The translations under genes and the position numbers were made by a program. From VXNE01 sp965205735 (GTDB lineage: Bacteria > Pseudomonadota > Gammaproteobacteria > Pseudomonadales > Azotimanducaceae), in NCBI GenBank assembly GCA_965205735.1, contig OZ242179.1:3286001-3350000 (forward strand): a stretch of 64,000 nucleotides of DNA, given 5' to 3'. The notes under the pieces were generated by a model that saw nothing but the letters and a program-made list of their open reading frames with translations, was not told where the DNA came from and did no database searches. Each line of letters begins with the position of its first letter. The first letter of the stretch is position 1. Of this stretch, positions 34,441 through 43,668 are shown piece after piece.

Positions 34441-35391
34441 TTAGTGATCACGTATCTGGCGAGCCCGGGTCCTTGGAGGCGCGTTTAGCCCCGGGGCTGG
34501 CACCGAAGCAGCCACAGGTTTGAACCCCTTTGCTGTCTTCTCCAGCAGAATGTGTCGGTACGCCACTTGAGTTGGAGTCATCAAGGTGTGTCGGTAGAGT
34601 TCATCAACCCAGTTGGGGATCTCACCACTCGCCGTACAGGCACCTGGACTCATGCGGAGGTGGTCCGATAGTTTCACGGCGACTTCGCGCCTTGTAGTAG
34701 CGAGAACATGGAAGGCAATGGAGGAGGCACTATCCTTGGTTAAGGTGAGGCTCCAGATTTGCTCACCTCGTCGGCGTGCGCGCAATTTGGCATTGCAGTC
34801 TGGCACACCGATGCGATCGTCGATCGAATAGAACGCAAGCAGCCAAGCTCGGCGCCGTATTTTTGTTGCGATCCTCACACAGGAATCTCGGGACTTTGCG
34901 CAGCGCGAAACGCGTAGATCAGAGATGATGTTCGGGCCATTGGGAATGTGCAGGCGTTCAAGCGCCAGCTCCGGTTCTAGTCGTGCCGATGGACTACTCC
35001 CTTGGACGTGACTGGCCTCATTTGTCGGAGTCTGGATGTGCGCATTGGGCACTTGTGGGTACGCGACGTCAGAGAAGACCTCGGGTTCGCCCGAAGATGA
35101 CTCTAGAGTTTTGGCACTCTTTTCGACGGAGTCAGGCGGGTCTTTAACAGTGTCCGACGCAACGCTGTCAGAGACTCTCGGCTTCTTATCCTCAGCCGGT
35201 TTTGGTATGTCTGGAGGATCGATCCTCGGATCATCGGGAATGAGAAAAACATCATTTATGACGTCGGAATTCGATGGGACTGGGTCCCAAAGAACGTAAG
35301 TTGTCCAGATGACGACCAAGAATGCGAACGAACGCCAGAACCATTTGATTGCACGGTCGTCGTTTGCCGAAGGCTGGTCATCACTTTGCAC
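34441..35391 (-). CDS. Single-span membrane protein of unknown function (cassette gene 3)
   Basis: 316 residues. One N-terminal transmembrane segment (residues 17-36, KWFWRSFAFLVVIWTTYVLW) is followed by a long proline/serine/acidic, probably disordered stretch to about residue 135. A globular C-terminal domain then contains ISDLRVSRCAKSRDSCVRIA and CNAKLRARRRGEQIWSLTLT. No known family recognised. It is the last gene of a minus-strand operon behind the VWA-like gene, and its stop lies at the exact edge of the 234-bp repeat. Base composition is clearly less GC-rich than flanking genes. Confidence 0.65.
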   Translation of the reverse strand: MQSDDQPSANDDRAIKWFWRSFAFLVVIWTTYVLWDPVPSNSDVINDVFLIPDDPRIDPPDIPKPAEDKKPRVSDSVASDTVKDPPDSVEKSAKTLESSSGEPEVFSDVAYPQVPNAHIQTPTNEASHVQGSSPSARLEPELALERLHIPNGPNIISDLRVSRCAKSRDSCVRIATKIRRRAWLLAFYSIDDRIGVPDCNAKLRARRRGEQIWSLTLTKDSASSIAFHVLATTRREVAVKLSDHLRMSPGACTASGEIPNWVDELYRHTLMTPTQVAYRHILLEKTAKGFKPVAASVPAPGLNAPPRTRARQIRDH

Positions 35392-35485
35392 GCGCGAATC
35401 CCCGAGTCTTGATGGCGTCCTTCAATCTTCCGCCGGGGTTGTACCGAATAGCTTGCCCAACATCGTGTTGGGACCGCTCTTCGGT

Positions 35486-36256
35486 TCATTCCAAGCGTTG
35501 TTCTATATTGACTTGGGATGCACCACCGTCCGTGAGGAACAGCTTCCAAAAGTCACGTACCTTGGCCTCGGTGACCGGCCGAAGTGGGGTTCGCTCTTGG
35601 TCGTGAAAACGTCCGAAACCGAAGACGCGAACCTTTGCGCCAGCCAACTCGGGACGGACCCCAAATCCCCTTAGCCGTTCAACCAGAATCTGCGGAGAAG
35701 AGTCGACAATGGCTGGCCATGGAAGTTCAGTAGAGTTCTCGATCAGATCCGAAAAGATATAGACGTCCTCCAGGTGGGCATTTGACAAATCTGCAGGGTT
35801 GCTAATGCTGCTTGTCACCCTTGCAATCGAGCGTGCAATGTCGGAACGAGGGAATTCGCGCGGGTTGTCCAACAGGCCCCGCGCTTCGATTGCGAGATCC
35901 CGTACGAAGTTGGTGAGGTCGGCTCGTGCTACAAGGTCACGACAGTCGCTGAAGAGCCAATCTAGCAGTCCTTTTTTGGGACAACCCGGCACGCAGCCGT
36001 CGAACTCGCGCTCCCCCTGAACAAAGTCCGCAGTGATGGCATGAATGATGACGCGATCACCTATCTCGAATCCATCCACAATCTTGCTAAGCCCCGTGAC
36101 AAAAACTTTCTTGTCGACATCGTCATAGGATGTCGTTCTGTCGACGAGAATTAGACGCGTATGATCTCCGTAAGAGCAGTAGTCAACCCTTGTGGTTTGA
36201 CCGAAGATCGGAAGACTAAGGAAGAACGCGAATAACGTCAGAGACTTTCCAGTCAT
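35486..36256 (-). CDS. Exported VWA-like protein (cassette gene 2)
   Basis: 256 residues from ATG 36256, which begins a signal peptide (MTGKSLTLFAFFLSLPIFG). The mature part looks like a von Willebrand A domain: a strand then DRTTS (D39 to S43, a MIDAS-like DxTxS), and VYIFSDLIENS with D170 as the third metal ligand. Four cysteines (27, 88, 92, 105) could form disulfides. It overlaps the preceding coiled-coil gene by 41 bp and lies 94 bp before the single-span protein. It may act as a periplasmic adhesion or scaffold partner of the two membrane proteins. No characterised homologue is known to me. Confidence 0.7.
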   Translation of the reverse strand: MTGKSLTLFAFFLSLPIFGQTTRVDYCSYGDHTRLILVDRTTSYDDVDKKVFVTGLSKIVDGFEIGDRVIIHAITADFVQGEREFDGCVPGCPKKGLLDWLFSDCRDLVARADLTNFVRDLAIEARGLLDNPREFPRSDIARSIARVTSSISNPADLSNAHLEDVYIFSDLIENSTELPWPAIVDSSPQILVERLRGFGVRPELAGAKVRVFGFGRFHDQERTPLRPVTEAKVRDFWKLFLTDGGASQVNIEQRLE

Positions 36257-37532
36257 CGCTTGTCCGATTGAAAATATTGGGCAGTTGATTCTCGATATCG
36301 TCGACTTCTGTTGAATGGAAAGTGGCAGGCGCGGGTGTATTTCGCACGCGTTGATTGCCCGCTTCGTAAGCGGCCAGCCGACGAAGTGCCTGCACGGCCA
36401 CACGTTGTCGCATCTGAAGGCTGCGAGTGACGCAATTGTCCCGTGCGTCGGACGCTACCTTCAGGGAGTTTTTGTCGTGGGCCTGTTTCTTCCTGATCGA
36501 GTCAATCATGCGGTCATGCTTCGCGTCGATCTTCGACACCTTGTCGCTATATCGTCGTTCTAGTTTTTCGATTTTTCGTTCCAACTGTTCCTGCTGGCGT
36601 GTAGCGGTTTCGAAGTCAGGATGTGCATCGTGGCGCAGCACAGATGCAAGGGTTCCTATTCCAACTACCAACAGATTGATGAACAACAACATCCAACCTT
36701 CAGGTCCAAGTTGAGTGCCAATCGCTTGCTGAGCGACATCTGTCAACGCATTGTTCTCAAGAAGTTCAGCGAATGTAATCTGTTGTGATTTCACGAATTG
36801 GATATAGTGCTGTCGCAACATGGCTATAAGTGTGACCGTGGGTAGGATAAGGGCCATCACAAGGACAACACCGGTAATGTATCCTGCACGTTCTCGCCAA
36901 TTTGTGAGACCAGCACATCGCTTCACCCACATCCCGCCAAAGTGGGCGAGCAATATCAGAACCACGCCAATCCCGAACGCGATGACAAAACTAATGAAAG
37001 GCGTATCAGAGAAATATAGCTCGAATGCGAAACGATTAATTGGCACTTCCATTAGTGCAAGCAAAGCCATAATGGGAAGGTAGAGATACCGAAAGTGGAT
37101 ACGTAATGGCCGGCCCAGCTCGTTCTCAATCATCAATGATCGAGCCTTTGCTTCAGCTTCTTTAGAGCGCAAGTTTGTCAACTTGCTGGATGAGGACCCA
37201 AGCTCGCGTTCGAGCTTGGCCATGCGCTGGTCTCGTCCGTCTTTGACTGATTTGACTTGAGACGAGAAATCATCGCCAATCCGTTGCTCCAAGTCAGTCA
37301 CTTGCTGCGCGTGCCTTTCCCAGACCCTCTCTACTTGGTTTTGGTAGGCCCCAAAGTCAGCCTGTGCGGCAGCGATGATGCGCGTGCGGAAGGGGTGTTC
37401 ATCAAATTGCGACCCGGGTGTTTCTTGTCGGCCATCAGCGGTCCCCGCCTGCTCGTCCGCATTCTCCGCTTGTGACGAGTAGGTCAGCCAATTGGCTAAA
37501 GTCGTCGTCTCAATGTGAGATAGCTTTTTCAT
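36216..37532 (-). CDS. Polytopic membrane protein with two coiled coils (cassette gene 1)
   Basis: 438 residues from ATG 37532 (MKKLSHIETTTLANWL). Residues 62-140 form a charged coiled coil (VTDLEQRIGDDF, RMAKLEREL). Four membrane segments follow at roughly 148-168, 178-200, 217-240 and 279-298, and a second coiled coil spans 308-365 (EQLERKIEKLERRYSDKVSK). Both coiled coils likely face the cytoplasm. I do not recognise a family. It starts the three-gene operon of the low-GC cassette; a 63-codon frame (37510-37701) overlaps its start. Confidence 0.68.
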   Translation of the reverse strand: MKKLSHIETTTLANWLTYSSQAENADEQAGTADGRQETPGSQFDEHPFRTRIIAAAQADFGAYQNQVERVWERHAQQVTDLEQRIGDDFSSQVKSVKDGRDQRMAKLERELGSSSSKLTNLRSKEAEAKARSLMIENELGRPLRIHFRYLYLPIMALLALMEVPINRFAFELYFSDTPFISFVIAFGIGVVLILLAHFGGMWVKRCAGLTNWRERAGYITGVVLVMALILPTVTLIAMLRQHYIQFVKSQQITFAELLENNALTDVAQQAIGTQLGPEGWMLLFINLLVVGIGTLASVLRHDAHPDFETATRQQEQLERKIEKLERRYSDKVSKIDAKHDRMIDSIRKKQAHDKNSLKVASDARDNCVTRSLQMRQRVAVQALRRLAAYEAGNQRVRNTPAPATFHSTEVDDIENQLPNIFNRTSDDWKVSDVIRVLP

Positions 37533-37701
37533 CGGTACGTTTTTTGGTCCCGTGGACCCGTTTCTTCGGCTCGACTCGCGTCGGAGTCGAGTGTACCACC
37601 GGAGCGGATGAGGCTTGTGGGCCGTGCTGGACGTTGGACGTTGGTAGGACCAATTTCCCTGTATTGTCCGAGCAGTCGAGCTTTGCGAGTGCATCTTCCA
37701 T
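37510..37701 (-). CDS. Possible small protein at the head of the cassette operon
   Basis: 63 codons, MEDALAKLDCSDNTGKLVLP to the stop at 37510, overlapping the next start by 23 bp. Hydrophilic with a basic tail (PKKRVHGTKKRTDEK). No strong ribosome-binding site. It could be a short regulatory partner of the coiled-coil membrane protein, or non-coding. Base composition matches the cassette. Confidence 0.35.
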   Translation of the reverse strand: MEDALAKLDCSDNTGKLVLPTSNVQHGPQASSAPVVHSTPTRVEPKKRVHGTKKRTDEKAISH

Positions 37702-37802
37702 TAGTTGAGCTTGTCCGAAACGCTTGGTTCCATGTCGGCATCACGTGCAACGACTACCCAAACAGGACGAGTACAATCGGCCCTTTCGTCTCCGGAGATG
37801 GC

Positions 37803-37967
37803 ATGTCGAAGTCCGCTATTGCTGCGTTGATTGCCGCCATCATCGTCTTTGCGACGTGGATGTCCATGATAGGCAATCCGCATGTTGTCGAATCGGTGAT
37901 TGGCTTGGTTCTGGCCTGTGGGACATTCTTCGTCACGTGGAATTGGTTGCGCAAGAGAGGCAGTTAG
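37803..37967 (+). CDS. Small two-span membrane protein
   Basis: 54 residues, MSKSAIAALIAAIIVFATWM then VIGLVLACGTFFVTWNWLRK: two hydrophobic helices and a short basic end. GGAG (37794-37797) lies just before ATG 37803. On the strand opposite to the cassette operon and inside the cassette, between its promoter region and the SDR gene. Size and topology recall small holin-like or toxin-like membrane peptides, but no family is recognised. Confidence 0.6.
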   Translation: MSKSAIAALIAAIIVFATWMSMIGNPHVVESVIGLVLACGTFFVTWNWLRKRGS

Positions 37968-37994
37968 ACTGGCTGTATCTTTCGAACTGACTCG

Positions 37995-39088
37995 CTACAC
38001 CGAAAGAGCCCCGAGTCGGACGTAGGATTCGACCGTGGCCCTGAGCGTCTCGTCGATGGGATACGGCGTGAGGCCTAGACCCGCCTCGCGAGCGTGCAGT
38101 AGGATCGCGGCTTGTCGAAGGTCTTCTCCTTCGGTCTGTCGCCATCCATCTCTTCACCCCCGATGTTCCGAAATCCCGGAAACAGTTCCTTCAACCTCGC
38201 CTGCAGTTGCCAGGTAAAGAGTTCGCCGGAGCGGTCGCTTGCCGCAAGAATGTACCGCGATCCGTTCTGTGCGACGCTGCTTTCAGCGCACAGTCGATGC
38301 GCCCGCGCCACGTCTCGAACATCGACGTTGTTCCAGAGCATTCTGCCGCCCGGGGTCAGGGTGAAGGGTTCGCCCTGCAGCATCCGCCTGATCCAGACCT
38401 GCCAGCCGCCTTCATCGTGGTTGGCGCACATCACGGGCCCGATGACGTCGAGCGGCAGGATCGACATCGACTCGAAGCGCCCGTCGTCTTCGGCCGCCTT
38501 GTAGACCAAGCGCTCGGCGCGCATCTTGCCGATGGCGTAGGCGGCGTGCCGGTTATTGGGGATGTTCTCTACCGACCAATCGCTCGGACGGGCTTCGATG
38601 TTGTCGGTGCACCAGTCCTTCTCGGTATAGACGTAGCCTTCGTGGGCCGGGTGGGAGACCGCCGAGAACGAACTGGTCAGGATCAAACGCCGGATGGTGC
38701 CGGCCCTTCTCACCGACTCGATGACGTGCTCTACGACGGTGAAACAGCCGTCGTACACCTGCTGCGGCGCCGCACCGCTACGTGTGAGAATCGCACCGGC
38801 GTGCATGACGGCGCAGCATCCGTCGAATGCGGCGTCATAGCTGCCGCGCCTGAAGAGATCGGCGGCGAACAACGTGTTGCTCCCGGGCAAGCCTGAATCG
38901 TTCATTGCGAGGAGATGATTGACCTTCTCCGGATTGTCGAGGTCGCGCACGCATGAACGCACGCTGTAGCCCTGCTCCACGAGTTCGCGGACGATCCACG
39001 ACCCGACGTATCCGCTGGCGCCGGTGACGGCGACGGGACCGTCGGCCGGCGATATGGCGAGGGTGCGCGATGAATTGCTGTCGGTCAT
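37995..39088 (-). pseudogene. NAD-dependent epimerase/dehydratase (3-beta-HSD/DFR-like), one frameshift near the 3' end
   Basis: ATG 39088 (MTDSNSSRTLAIS) leads to the Rossmann motif VAVTGASGYVGSWIV, then LILTSSFSAVSH and the YAIGK active-site pair. The frame reads to SYCTLARRV and a stop near 38075; one extra or missing base near 38090 would restore GLGLTPYPIDETLRAT and the natural end at 37995. About 363 residues if intact. The family reduces ketones or aldehydes such as dihydroflavonols or sterols. The loss affects only the last ~27 residues, so partial function is possible. Bases 38316-38549 are repeated at 34207-34440. Confidence 0.8.
38316..38549 (-). repeat. 234-bp direct repeat, right copy
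   Basis: Identical to 34207-34440. It lies within the full-length SDR gene. Recombination between the two copies would remove 4109 bp and rebuild one in-frame SDR gene with the intact 3' end now at 33879. Confidence 0.9.
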
Positions 39089-39232
39089 TGTCGGTGGCCT
39101 GGCTTGGAGGAGCGGCCGCCTATGATACGAGGACCCTGCAAACCCCTTCAAAACGCCGCGCGGGGTGTGATCGCTTTGACAACGGCGCCCGGTACCCATT
39201 AACTGTGCGCTTCCCGCTTGCAGGAGATGAGG

Positions 39233-40156
39233 ATGCGCTTTGGTTTCTGGCCCAGCCCGTGGCTGCCGTTCGATGAGATGGTCGAACTTTGTACGCACGC
39301 CGAGGTGACGGGCTGGGATGGCCTCTGGCTCGCCGATCACTTCATGTCGGCGGGCGCCAATACCGACATGCCATTCCCCGAAGCCTGGATTACGCTGGCG
39401 GCCCTTGCCGCGCGTGTGCCGCGCGTACGCGTCGGCACGATGGTCACTGGAAACACCTATCGCCATCCGGCGGTCCTGGCGAAGATGGCGGCCACGCTGG
39501 ACCACATCTCCGGCGGACGTGTGGTGCTGGGTCTTGGTTCCGGATGGCAGGAGAACGAACACCGGCAGTACGGTATCGAGTTCGACACGATCCCCGGCCG
39601 ACTCCGGCGGCTGGACGAGGCGTGCCAGGTCATCAAGGCGTTATTTACGGAGAAGACCAGCAACTTTCCGGGCCGCTATTATCAACTCACCGACGCGACG
39701 CTGGAGCCGAAGCCCGTGCAGAACCCCTTGCCGCTCCTGATCGGCGGCGGCGGCGAGAAGGTCACGCTCAAGATCACGGCCAAGTATGCCGACGAGTGGA
39801 ACCATTGGGGCAACGTGGCAATGATGGAGTACAAGGGCGCCATCCTCGACGCGCACTGCGCGGATGTGGGGCGCGATCCGGCCGACATCGAGCGTTCGGC
39901 CGCCGTGTTGATGTTCCTGGACACCAACAAGGCGAGGTTGCAGGAGCGTTGGAGTGCCCATCCCGACAGTCAACAGCCGCCAGGAGAGCCCGGCCGCGCG
40001 ATCGCTGGCACGCCTGCGGAGATCAAGGACATCGTTGCCCAGTATGAAGCGATTGGCGTGAACGAAATCATCGTCACGGATGCCGTGTTCGGGGATCACG
40101 ACGAAAAGATCGTCACCATGGACTTGCTCATGCGCGAGGTAGCGGGACGCGGTTGA
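39233..40156 (+). CDS. LLM-class F420- or flavin-dependent oxidoreductase
   Basis: 307 residues. ATG 39233 is preferred over 39227 because AGGAG (39222-39226) then has proper spacing. The luciferase-like fold shows RFGFWPSPWLPFDEM, GWDGLWLADHFM, VRVGTMVTGNTYRHPAVLAK, GGRVVLGLGSGWQENEHRQY and PLLIGGGGEKVTLK, a pattern common in TIGR03560/F420-dependent groups. Cofactor choice is not settled by sequence. Followed 50 bp later by a MaoC-type dehydratase with a strong ribosome-binding site, perhaps one operon. Confidence 0.88.
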   Translation: MRFGFWPSPWLPFDEMVELCTHAEVTGWDGLWLADHFMSAGANTDMPFPEAWITLAALAARVPRVRVGTMVTGNTYRHPAVLAKMAATLDHISGGRVVLGLGSGWQENEHRQYGIEFDTIPGRLRRLDEACQVIKALFTEKTSNFPGRYYQLTDATLEPKPVQNPLPLLIGGGGEKVTLKITAKYADEWNHWGNVAMMEYKGAILDAHCADVGRDPADIERSAAVLMFLDTNKARLQERWSAHPDSQQPPGEPGRAIAGTPAEIKDIVAQYEAIGVNEIIVTDAVFGDHDEKIVTMDLLMREVAGRG

Positions 40157-40206
40157 CATCGCGCTCGCGAACGGATTAAACCCGAGGCGATTAGGAGGAG
40201 AAACAC

Positions 40207-41298
40207 ATGGCTGCGCCGGATCTGATCAAGACCATCGACGAGTTTGAAGCCGAGTACAGGAAGGGTATCGGGGCGGTGTTGCCCCACCACCCGACGAAGC
40301 AGGCCAGCCTCGACAACATACGGAACTTTTGCGAGGGCATCGGAGACTACAACCCGCTGTGGCGGGACGAGGAGCACGCGAGAAACAGCCGCTTCGGCAT
40401 GATCACCGCGCCCCCGAGCTTTCTGTATAGCGTTGCCCTCGGGGTCACCGCCGGGGAGACGGGAAACATCGACCGTGCCCGCGTGTCGACGCAATACCTG
40501 CCGGTGAACTACGCCGGCGTGGAAATCGACTTCGTCCGACCAGTCTGGCTGGGGGACCGCATCACCGTCACCGAGAAGGTCGGCGAAACCATCAGGAAGA
40601 CGAGCGGGCGCATCGGTGCGATCAACTTCAATACCGGCCTCGTGGCGTACACCAACCAGCGCCACGAGACGGTAGCGACGTTCAGGACGCTGATGGCGCG
40701 GTATGAGAACACCGGCGGCACCCTTCAATATGATCGCAAGCCGAAAGGCGACGACGCCGAAACCGTGAATGAAGCGGCCGATCCACTGGTGTGGGAACGC
40801 GAGCGACGCGGTGCCGAGACGCGTTATTGGGAGGATGTCGCCGAGGGCGACGAGATGCTGGCGCTGAAGAAAGGCACCTATTCGGTATCGGAACTGTTCC
40901 TCTTCACCCACGGCGTTCTCGGCCTGCGACGCAGCACCCGGGATCGCCTCGACGCAGAGGGATCCGGGGAACTCGGGGGCGGCGGCCGTTTCGATCTGGA
41001 GCACGCCCAGAAGCGACGCAACATGCCGGGCCAGTTCGACTTCGGTCCGCAACGCGTCTGCTGGCTATGCCAGATCGTGACGGACTGGATGGGCGACGAC
41101 GGCATGCTGAAGAAGCTAAACGCCTCGGTACGCCATCCTAATATCGTCGGCGACACGAACACGCTGACCGGTTCCGTGGTGAAGAAGTCCATCGTCGACG
41201 GCGAGCACCTGGTCGAAGTCCAGATGCAGAACAGCAATCAGTCGGGGCTTACCACCGCGTTCGGCACGGCCGTGGTCGCGCTACCGACGCGAGGCTAG
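40207..41298 (+). CDS. MaoC/FAS1-type hot-dog dehydratase, copy 1
   Basis: 363 residues with AGGAGGAG directly upstream. Two hot-dog halves: the first with FCEGIGDYNPLWRDEEHARN and RFGMITAPPSFLYS (FAS1-like dehydratase), the second with RRGAETRYWEDVAEGDEML, MPGQFDFGPQRVCWL and RHPNIVGDTNT. Such proteins hydrate or dehydrate acyl-CoA thioesters. It is a close paralogue of the gene at 44926-46011 and lies behind an LLM oxidoreductase. The physiological acyl-CoA is unknown. Confidence 0.87.
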   Translation: MAAPDLIKTIDEFEAEYRKGIGAVLPHHPTKQASLDNIRNFCEGIGDYNPLWRDEEHARNSRFGMITAPPSFLYSVALGVTAGETGNIDRARVSTQYLPVNYAGVEIDFVRPVWLGDRITVTEKVGETIRKTSGRIGAINFNTGLVAYTNQRHETVATFRTLMARYENTGGTLQYDRKPKGDDAETVNEAADPLVWERERRGAETRYWEDVAEGDEMLALKKGTYSVSELFLFTHGVLGLRRSTRDRLDAEGSGELGGGGRFDLEHAQKRRNMPGQFDFGPQRVCWLCQIVTDWMGDDGMLKKLNASVRHPNIVGDTNTLTGSVVKKSIVDGEHLVEVQMQNSNQSGLTTAFGTAVVALPTRG

Positions 41299-41349
41299 CA
41301 GACTGTCGGCTCGCCGCATTAGCGGCAAGGTCGACGGGATGATAGGTGG

Positions 41350-41413
41350 GCTTGGGCGGGGGCAAAAAACGGCGTACGCGAAGCGGGCGACGGTTTTTGT
41401 GGCACTAGCGCCA
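41350..41413. repeat. Dispersed repeat R1, copy 2 (terminator-like)
   Basis: Same 64-bp unit as 2048-2111: GCTTGGGCGGGGGCAAAA at one end, the near-palindrome TGGCACTAGCGCCA at the other, and an A-run and T-run around a GC-rich core. It includes the last codons and stop (TAG) of the minus-strand oxidoreductase, placed between two convergent genes, which suits a bidirectional terminator. Confidence 0.6.
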
Positions 41414-42448
41414 CGGCCTTAGGGCGTTGATCTCGGTCAGGATGTCGAGGGCGTGCAGGGACTCCTGCTTGTCGTATTGCGGACACTGCCGCAGACCGCC
41501 GGCCAGGCAGCGATGCACCGCCTCCGCCTGATACAGGAATCCTTGCTGGTTGGGATAGGACCGCTCCGGGAAGCTCACGGACTGCGGCAACGGGTACTCG
41601 AAACGCTGCACCGGGGCGGGGGCGTTGGCGTTCCGGTAACGCGACGGAGCGCCTCCGGGAGGAGGAATGCGGACGGTGATGGTGGTTGGCGCATGGGCTG
41701 GCTGCTCCAGCGTTATTCGTCCCTCGCGACCGATGATCTCCGTCGTTTCCACGAATTCGGATTGCATCGGCGGAAACGTTAGCACCGCGCACTTGTCGGG
41801 ACCGTACTCGAGAATGGCGCCGCCGGGTCTGCGTCCCGCCGCGGTGATTGCCGTTGGCGTCGCTTGGGAACCGAATGCCAACGGGGCGGCCTGGACGGCG
41901 TAGATCGGATCGCCGAAATCGGACTGCACGAGCACGACCTCGCCGATTGCGCCCGCCTCGATCATCGTCCTCGCATGCTCCGCGGCGGGAAAGAACCGAG
42001 TCCAGACGGCGTCCTGCAGCATGACACCATGCGCTTCCGCCGCCGCGTACATGGCTCTGCCGTCAGCCCCAGTTTCCGCCAGGGGCTTTTCGCACAGGAC
42101 GTGTTTGCCGGCCTCGATAGCGAGGATGCTGTGCTCTTTGTGCAGCGGGTTGATGGTTCCGATGTAGACGATATCAACCTCCGGCGACGCCACCATCTCG
42201 GCGTAGCTGCCGTATGCCGAAGCGACACCGTACTTTTCGGCAAACTCGCGCGCGCGATCCGCCGAACGCGCGGCGACGGCGGTCACGGTGGCGCCCGCGC
42301 ACGCGTGCAGACACATGACCCATTGGGCGGAGATCCGACCTGCGCCGATGATGCCCCAGCGCAGCGGAAACGCGACATCCGCAGGATCGGTGGCGCCGAT
42401 GCGAACGTCTCTCGGCGTCGAAGGGTGCAAGGTGGGATCTGGTGCCAT
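41405..42448 (-). CDS. Gfo/Idh/MocA family oxidoreductase (dihydrodiol dehydrogenase-like)
   Basis: 347 residues from ATG 42448 (MAPDPTLHPSTPRD); a longer frame adds a tail without family similarity. NAD(P)-binding GIIGAGRISAQWVM, the signature YIGTINPLHKEHS and HVLCEKPLAETGAD (with the catalytic Lys of the EKP motif), then QDAVWTRFFPAAEHA. These features match trans-1,2-dihydrobenzene-1,2-diol dehydrogenase-like members acting on sugars or inositols. The C-terminus (LRPWR) lies inside repeat R1. Intact. Confidence 0.88.
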   Translation of the reverse strand: MAPDPTLHPSTPRDVRIGATDPADVAFPLRWGIIGAGRISAQWVMCLHACAGATVTAVAARSADRAREFAEKYGVASAYGSYAEMVASPEVDIVYIGTINPLHKEHSILAIEAGKHVLCEKPLAETGADGRAMYAAAEAHGVMLQDAVWTRFFPAAEHARTMIEAGAIGEVVLVQSDFGDPIYAVQAAPLAFGSQATPTAITAAGRRPGGAILEYGPDKCAVLTFPPMQSEFVETTEIIGREGRITLEQPAHAPTTITVRIPPPGGAPSRYRNANAPAPVQRFEYPLPQSVSFPERSYPNQQGFLYQAEAVHRCLAGGLRQCPQYDKQESLHALDILTEINALRPWR

Positions 42449-42589
42449 GGAATCTCTGGCCGTTGACTGGGTGGAGGTCCCATCATACGACGAGCTACAC
42501 GTCGGCAACCGCCACAGACTGATCCTCGCGTCGAAGGCGTGTACCCACTGTTTGACGAATTTCATTAAATCGCCTGTTTTCAACAAACG

Positions 42590-42885
42590 ATGAAATCGAT
42601 TCAGAAAGGAAGAGAGATAGAAGAAGCGGGTTTGGCGGCCGTCCGGAACCTACTCCGTTGTCTGCCCGGCGCTGAGATCGCCCCGATCGATCAAATCCGT
42701 CAGGTGGGGCACGACCACCAATTCGACGGGCTGATTCGTGTGAACTACGGCGGCGTACCCGGCTGCTCGCTGTCGAGGTGCAGCCGCACGGTGCTCCACG
42801 ATTCGTCGTCGGTAGCTTGGTGGGCTACGTCGATCAGTTGAATCTGGCCTCAAAACTGGTGGCGATCAGAGTGACGTGTGCGTGA
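42590..42885 (+). pseudogene. Truncated, frameshifted nuclease-like gene fragment
   Basis: ATG 42590 reads MKSIQKGREIEEAGLAAVRN and FDGLIRVNYGG. After a one-base shift near 42750 the other frame gives RRTRLLAVEVQPHGAPRFVV, which with the preceding DG resembles the D...ExK-type core of a restriction-endonuclease-like fold seen in small HTH-associated proteins. Similarity ends near 42840, where the gene meets the end of the convergent DUF3883 gene. C-terminal half missing. Identification is tentative. Confidence 0.5.
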
Positions 42886-43668
42886 AGGGGAGGGCGTAGT
42901 TCAAAAGCCTTGGGCTCGCGTACAAAGTTCCAGAGCCGCAGAAGGTGCCACGCAGCAGGCCATCTATCGGCTACAGCGAGTTCGTTCCGCGTGATATGAA
43001 AAGGCGTCCGCTCCCACCCGTTCGTGGTCTTTACTTCGATCAGGCGGTTTCGGCCCTCGGGCGAAAAGCTCGCGATGTCGTATCCGGCTCCGTCGCCTTC
43101 TTCCTCGGACACCCATCTCACACGTTCTGCCAGATCGCGACGGCCCGCTCCCGTGAGGGTCGCACGCTCATGGTAAAGTACACGTTCTTCGCCAGCTCGC
43201 CCCAAGGCCCGGTTGCGCTCGTCCCGTCCAGCCACGTCGAACCTCCGTGCCATCTCTAGCGTTTTTTTCGAGTTCATCTGGCGGCGGTTCGTTGCTGAGA
43301 GTGGGTGGCGGCCCGACCCGGAGTACGGCTGTCTCCTCAATGCCGGTTGTCTGGCTCCAGGCATTCGCCAGGGGGAAGTATTCTGGATTGCGGTCGAGCC
43401 AGCGAACAACGGCATTCACAAGAGAGGTCTGGAAATTGAAGGCGGGTCTGTAGCCCGGGATCCAGGTCTCGCCAAGGCCTTTCAGCACAGCACTAATGTT
43501 CTGATGCTTGTATTCGATGGAACCGCGCCCGCGGTGGATTCGGTCGCGCAGCTCCCGATTGTGCCGGGCCTTGGTGTAAGGACGTTTGGCGAGATCAGCC
43601 GCAAGCATCGCGAAATAGTCCGCGACGATCAGGTCGTTCTCCTCATCGGTCCAGGGATGGTGTGCCAC
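42834..43668 (-). pseudogene. DUF3883 nuclease-like protein, frameshift at a homopolymer
   Basis: ATG 43668 reads MAHHPWTDEENDLIVADYFA, a DNA-binding-like N-terminus frequent in these proteins, down to PPPDELEK. At the seven-base A-run (minus strand, 43261-43267) the frame changes and resumes as KTLEMARRFD, NRALGRAGEERVLYHERATL, GYDIASFSPEGRNRLIEVKT (D and ExK of the DUF3883 fold) and LHAHVTLIATSFEARFN. Joined length is about 277 residues. DUF3883 proteins are often found with restriction and defence genes. A homopolymer break makes a read error quite possible. Confidence 0.75.
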
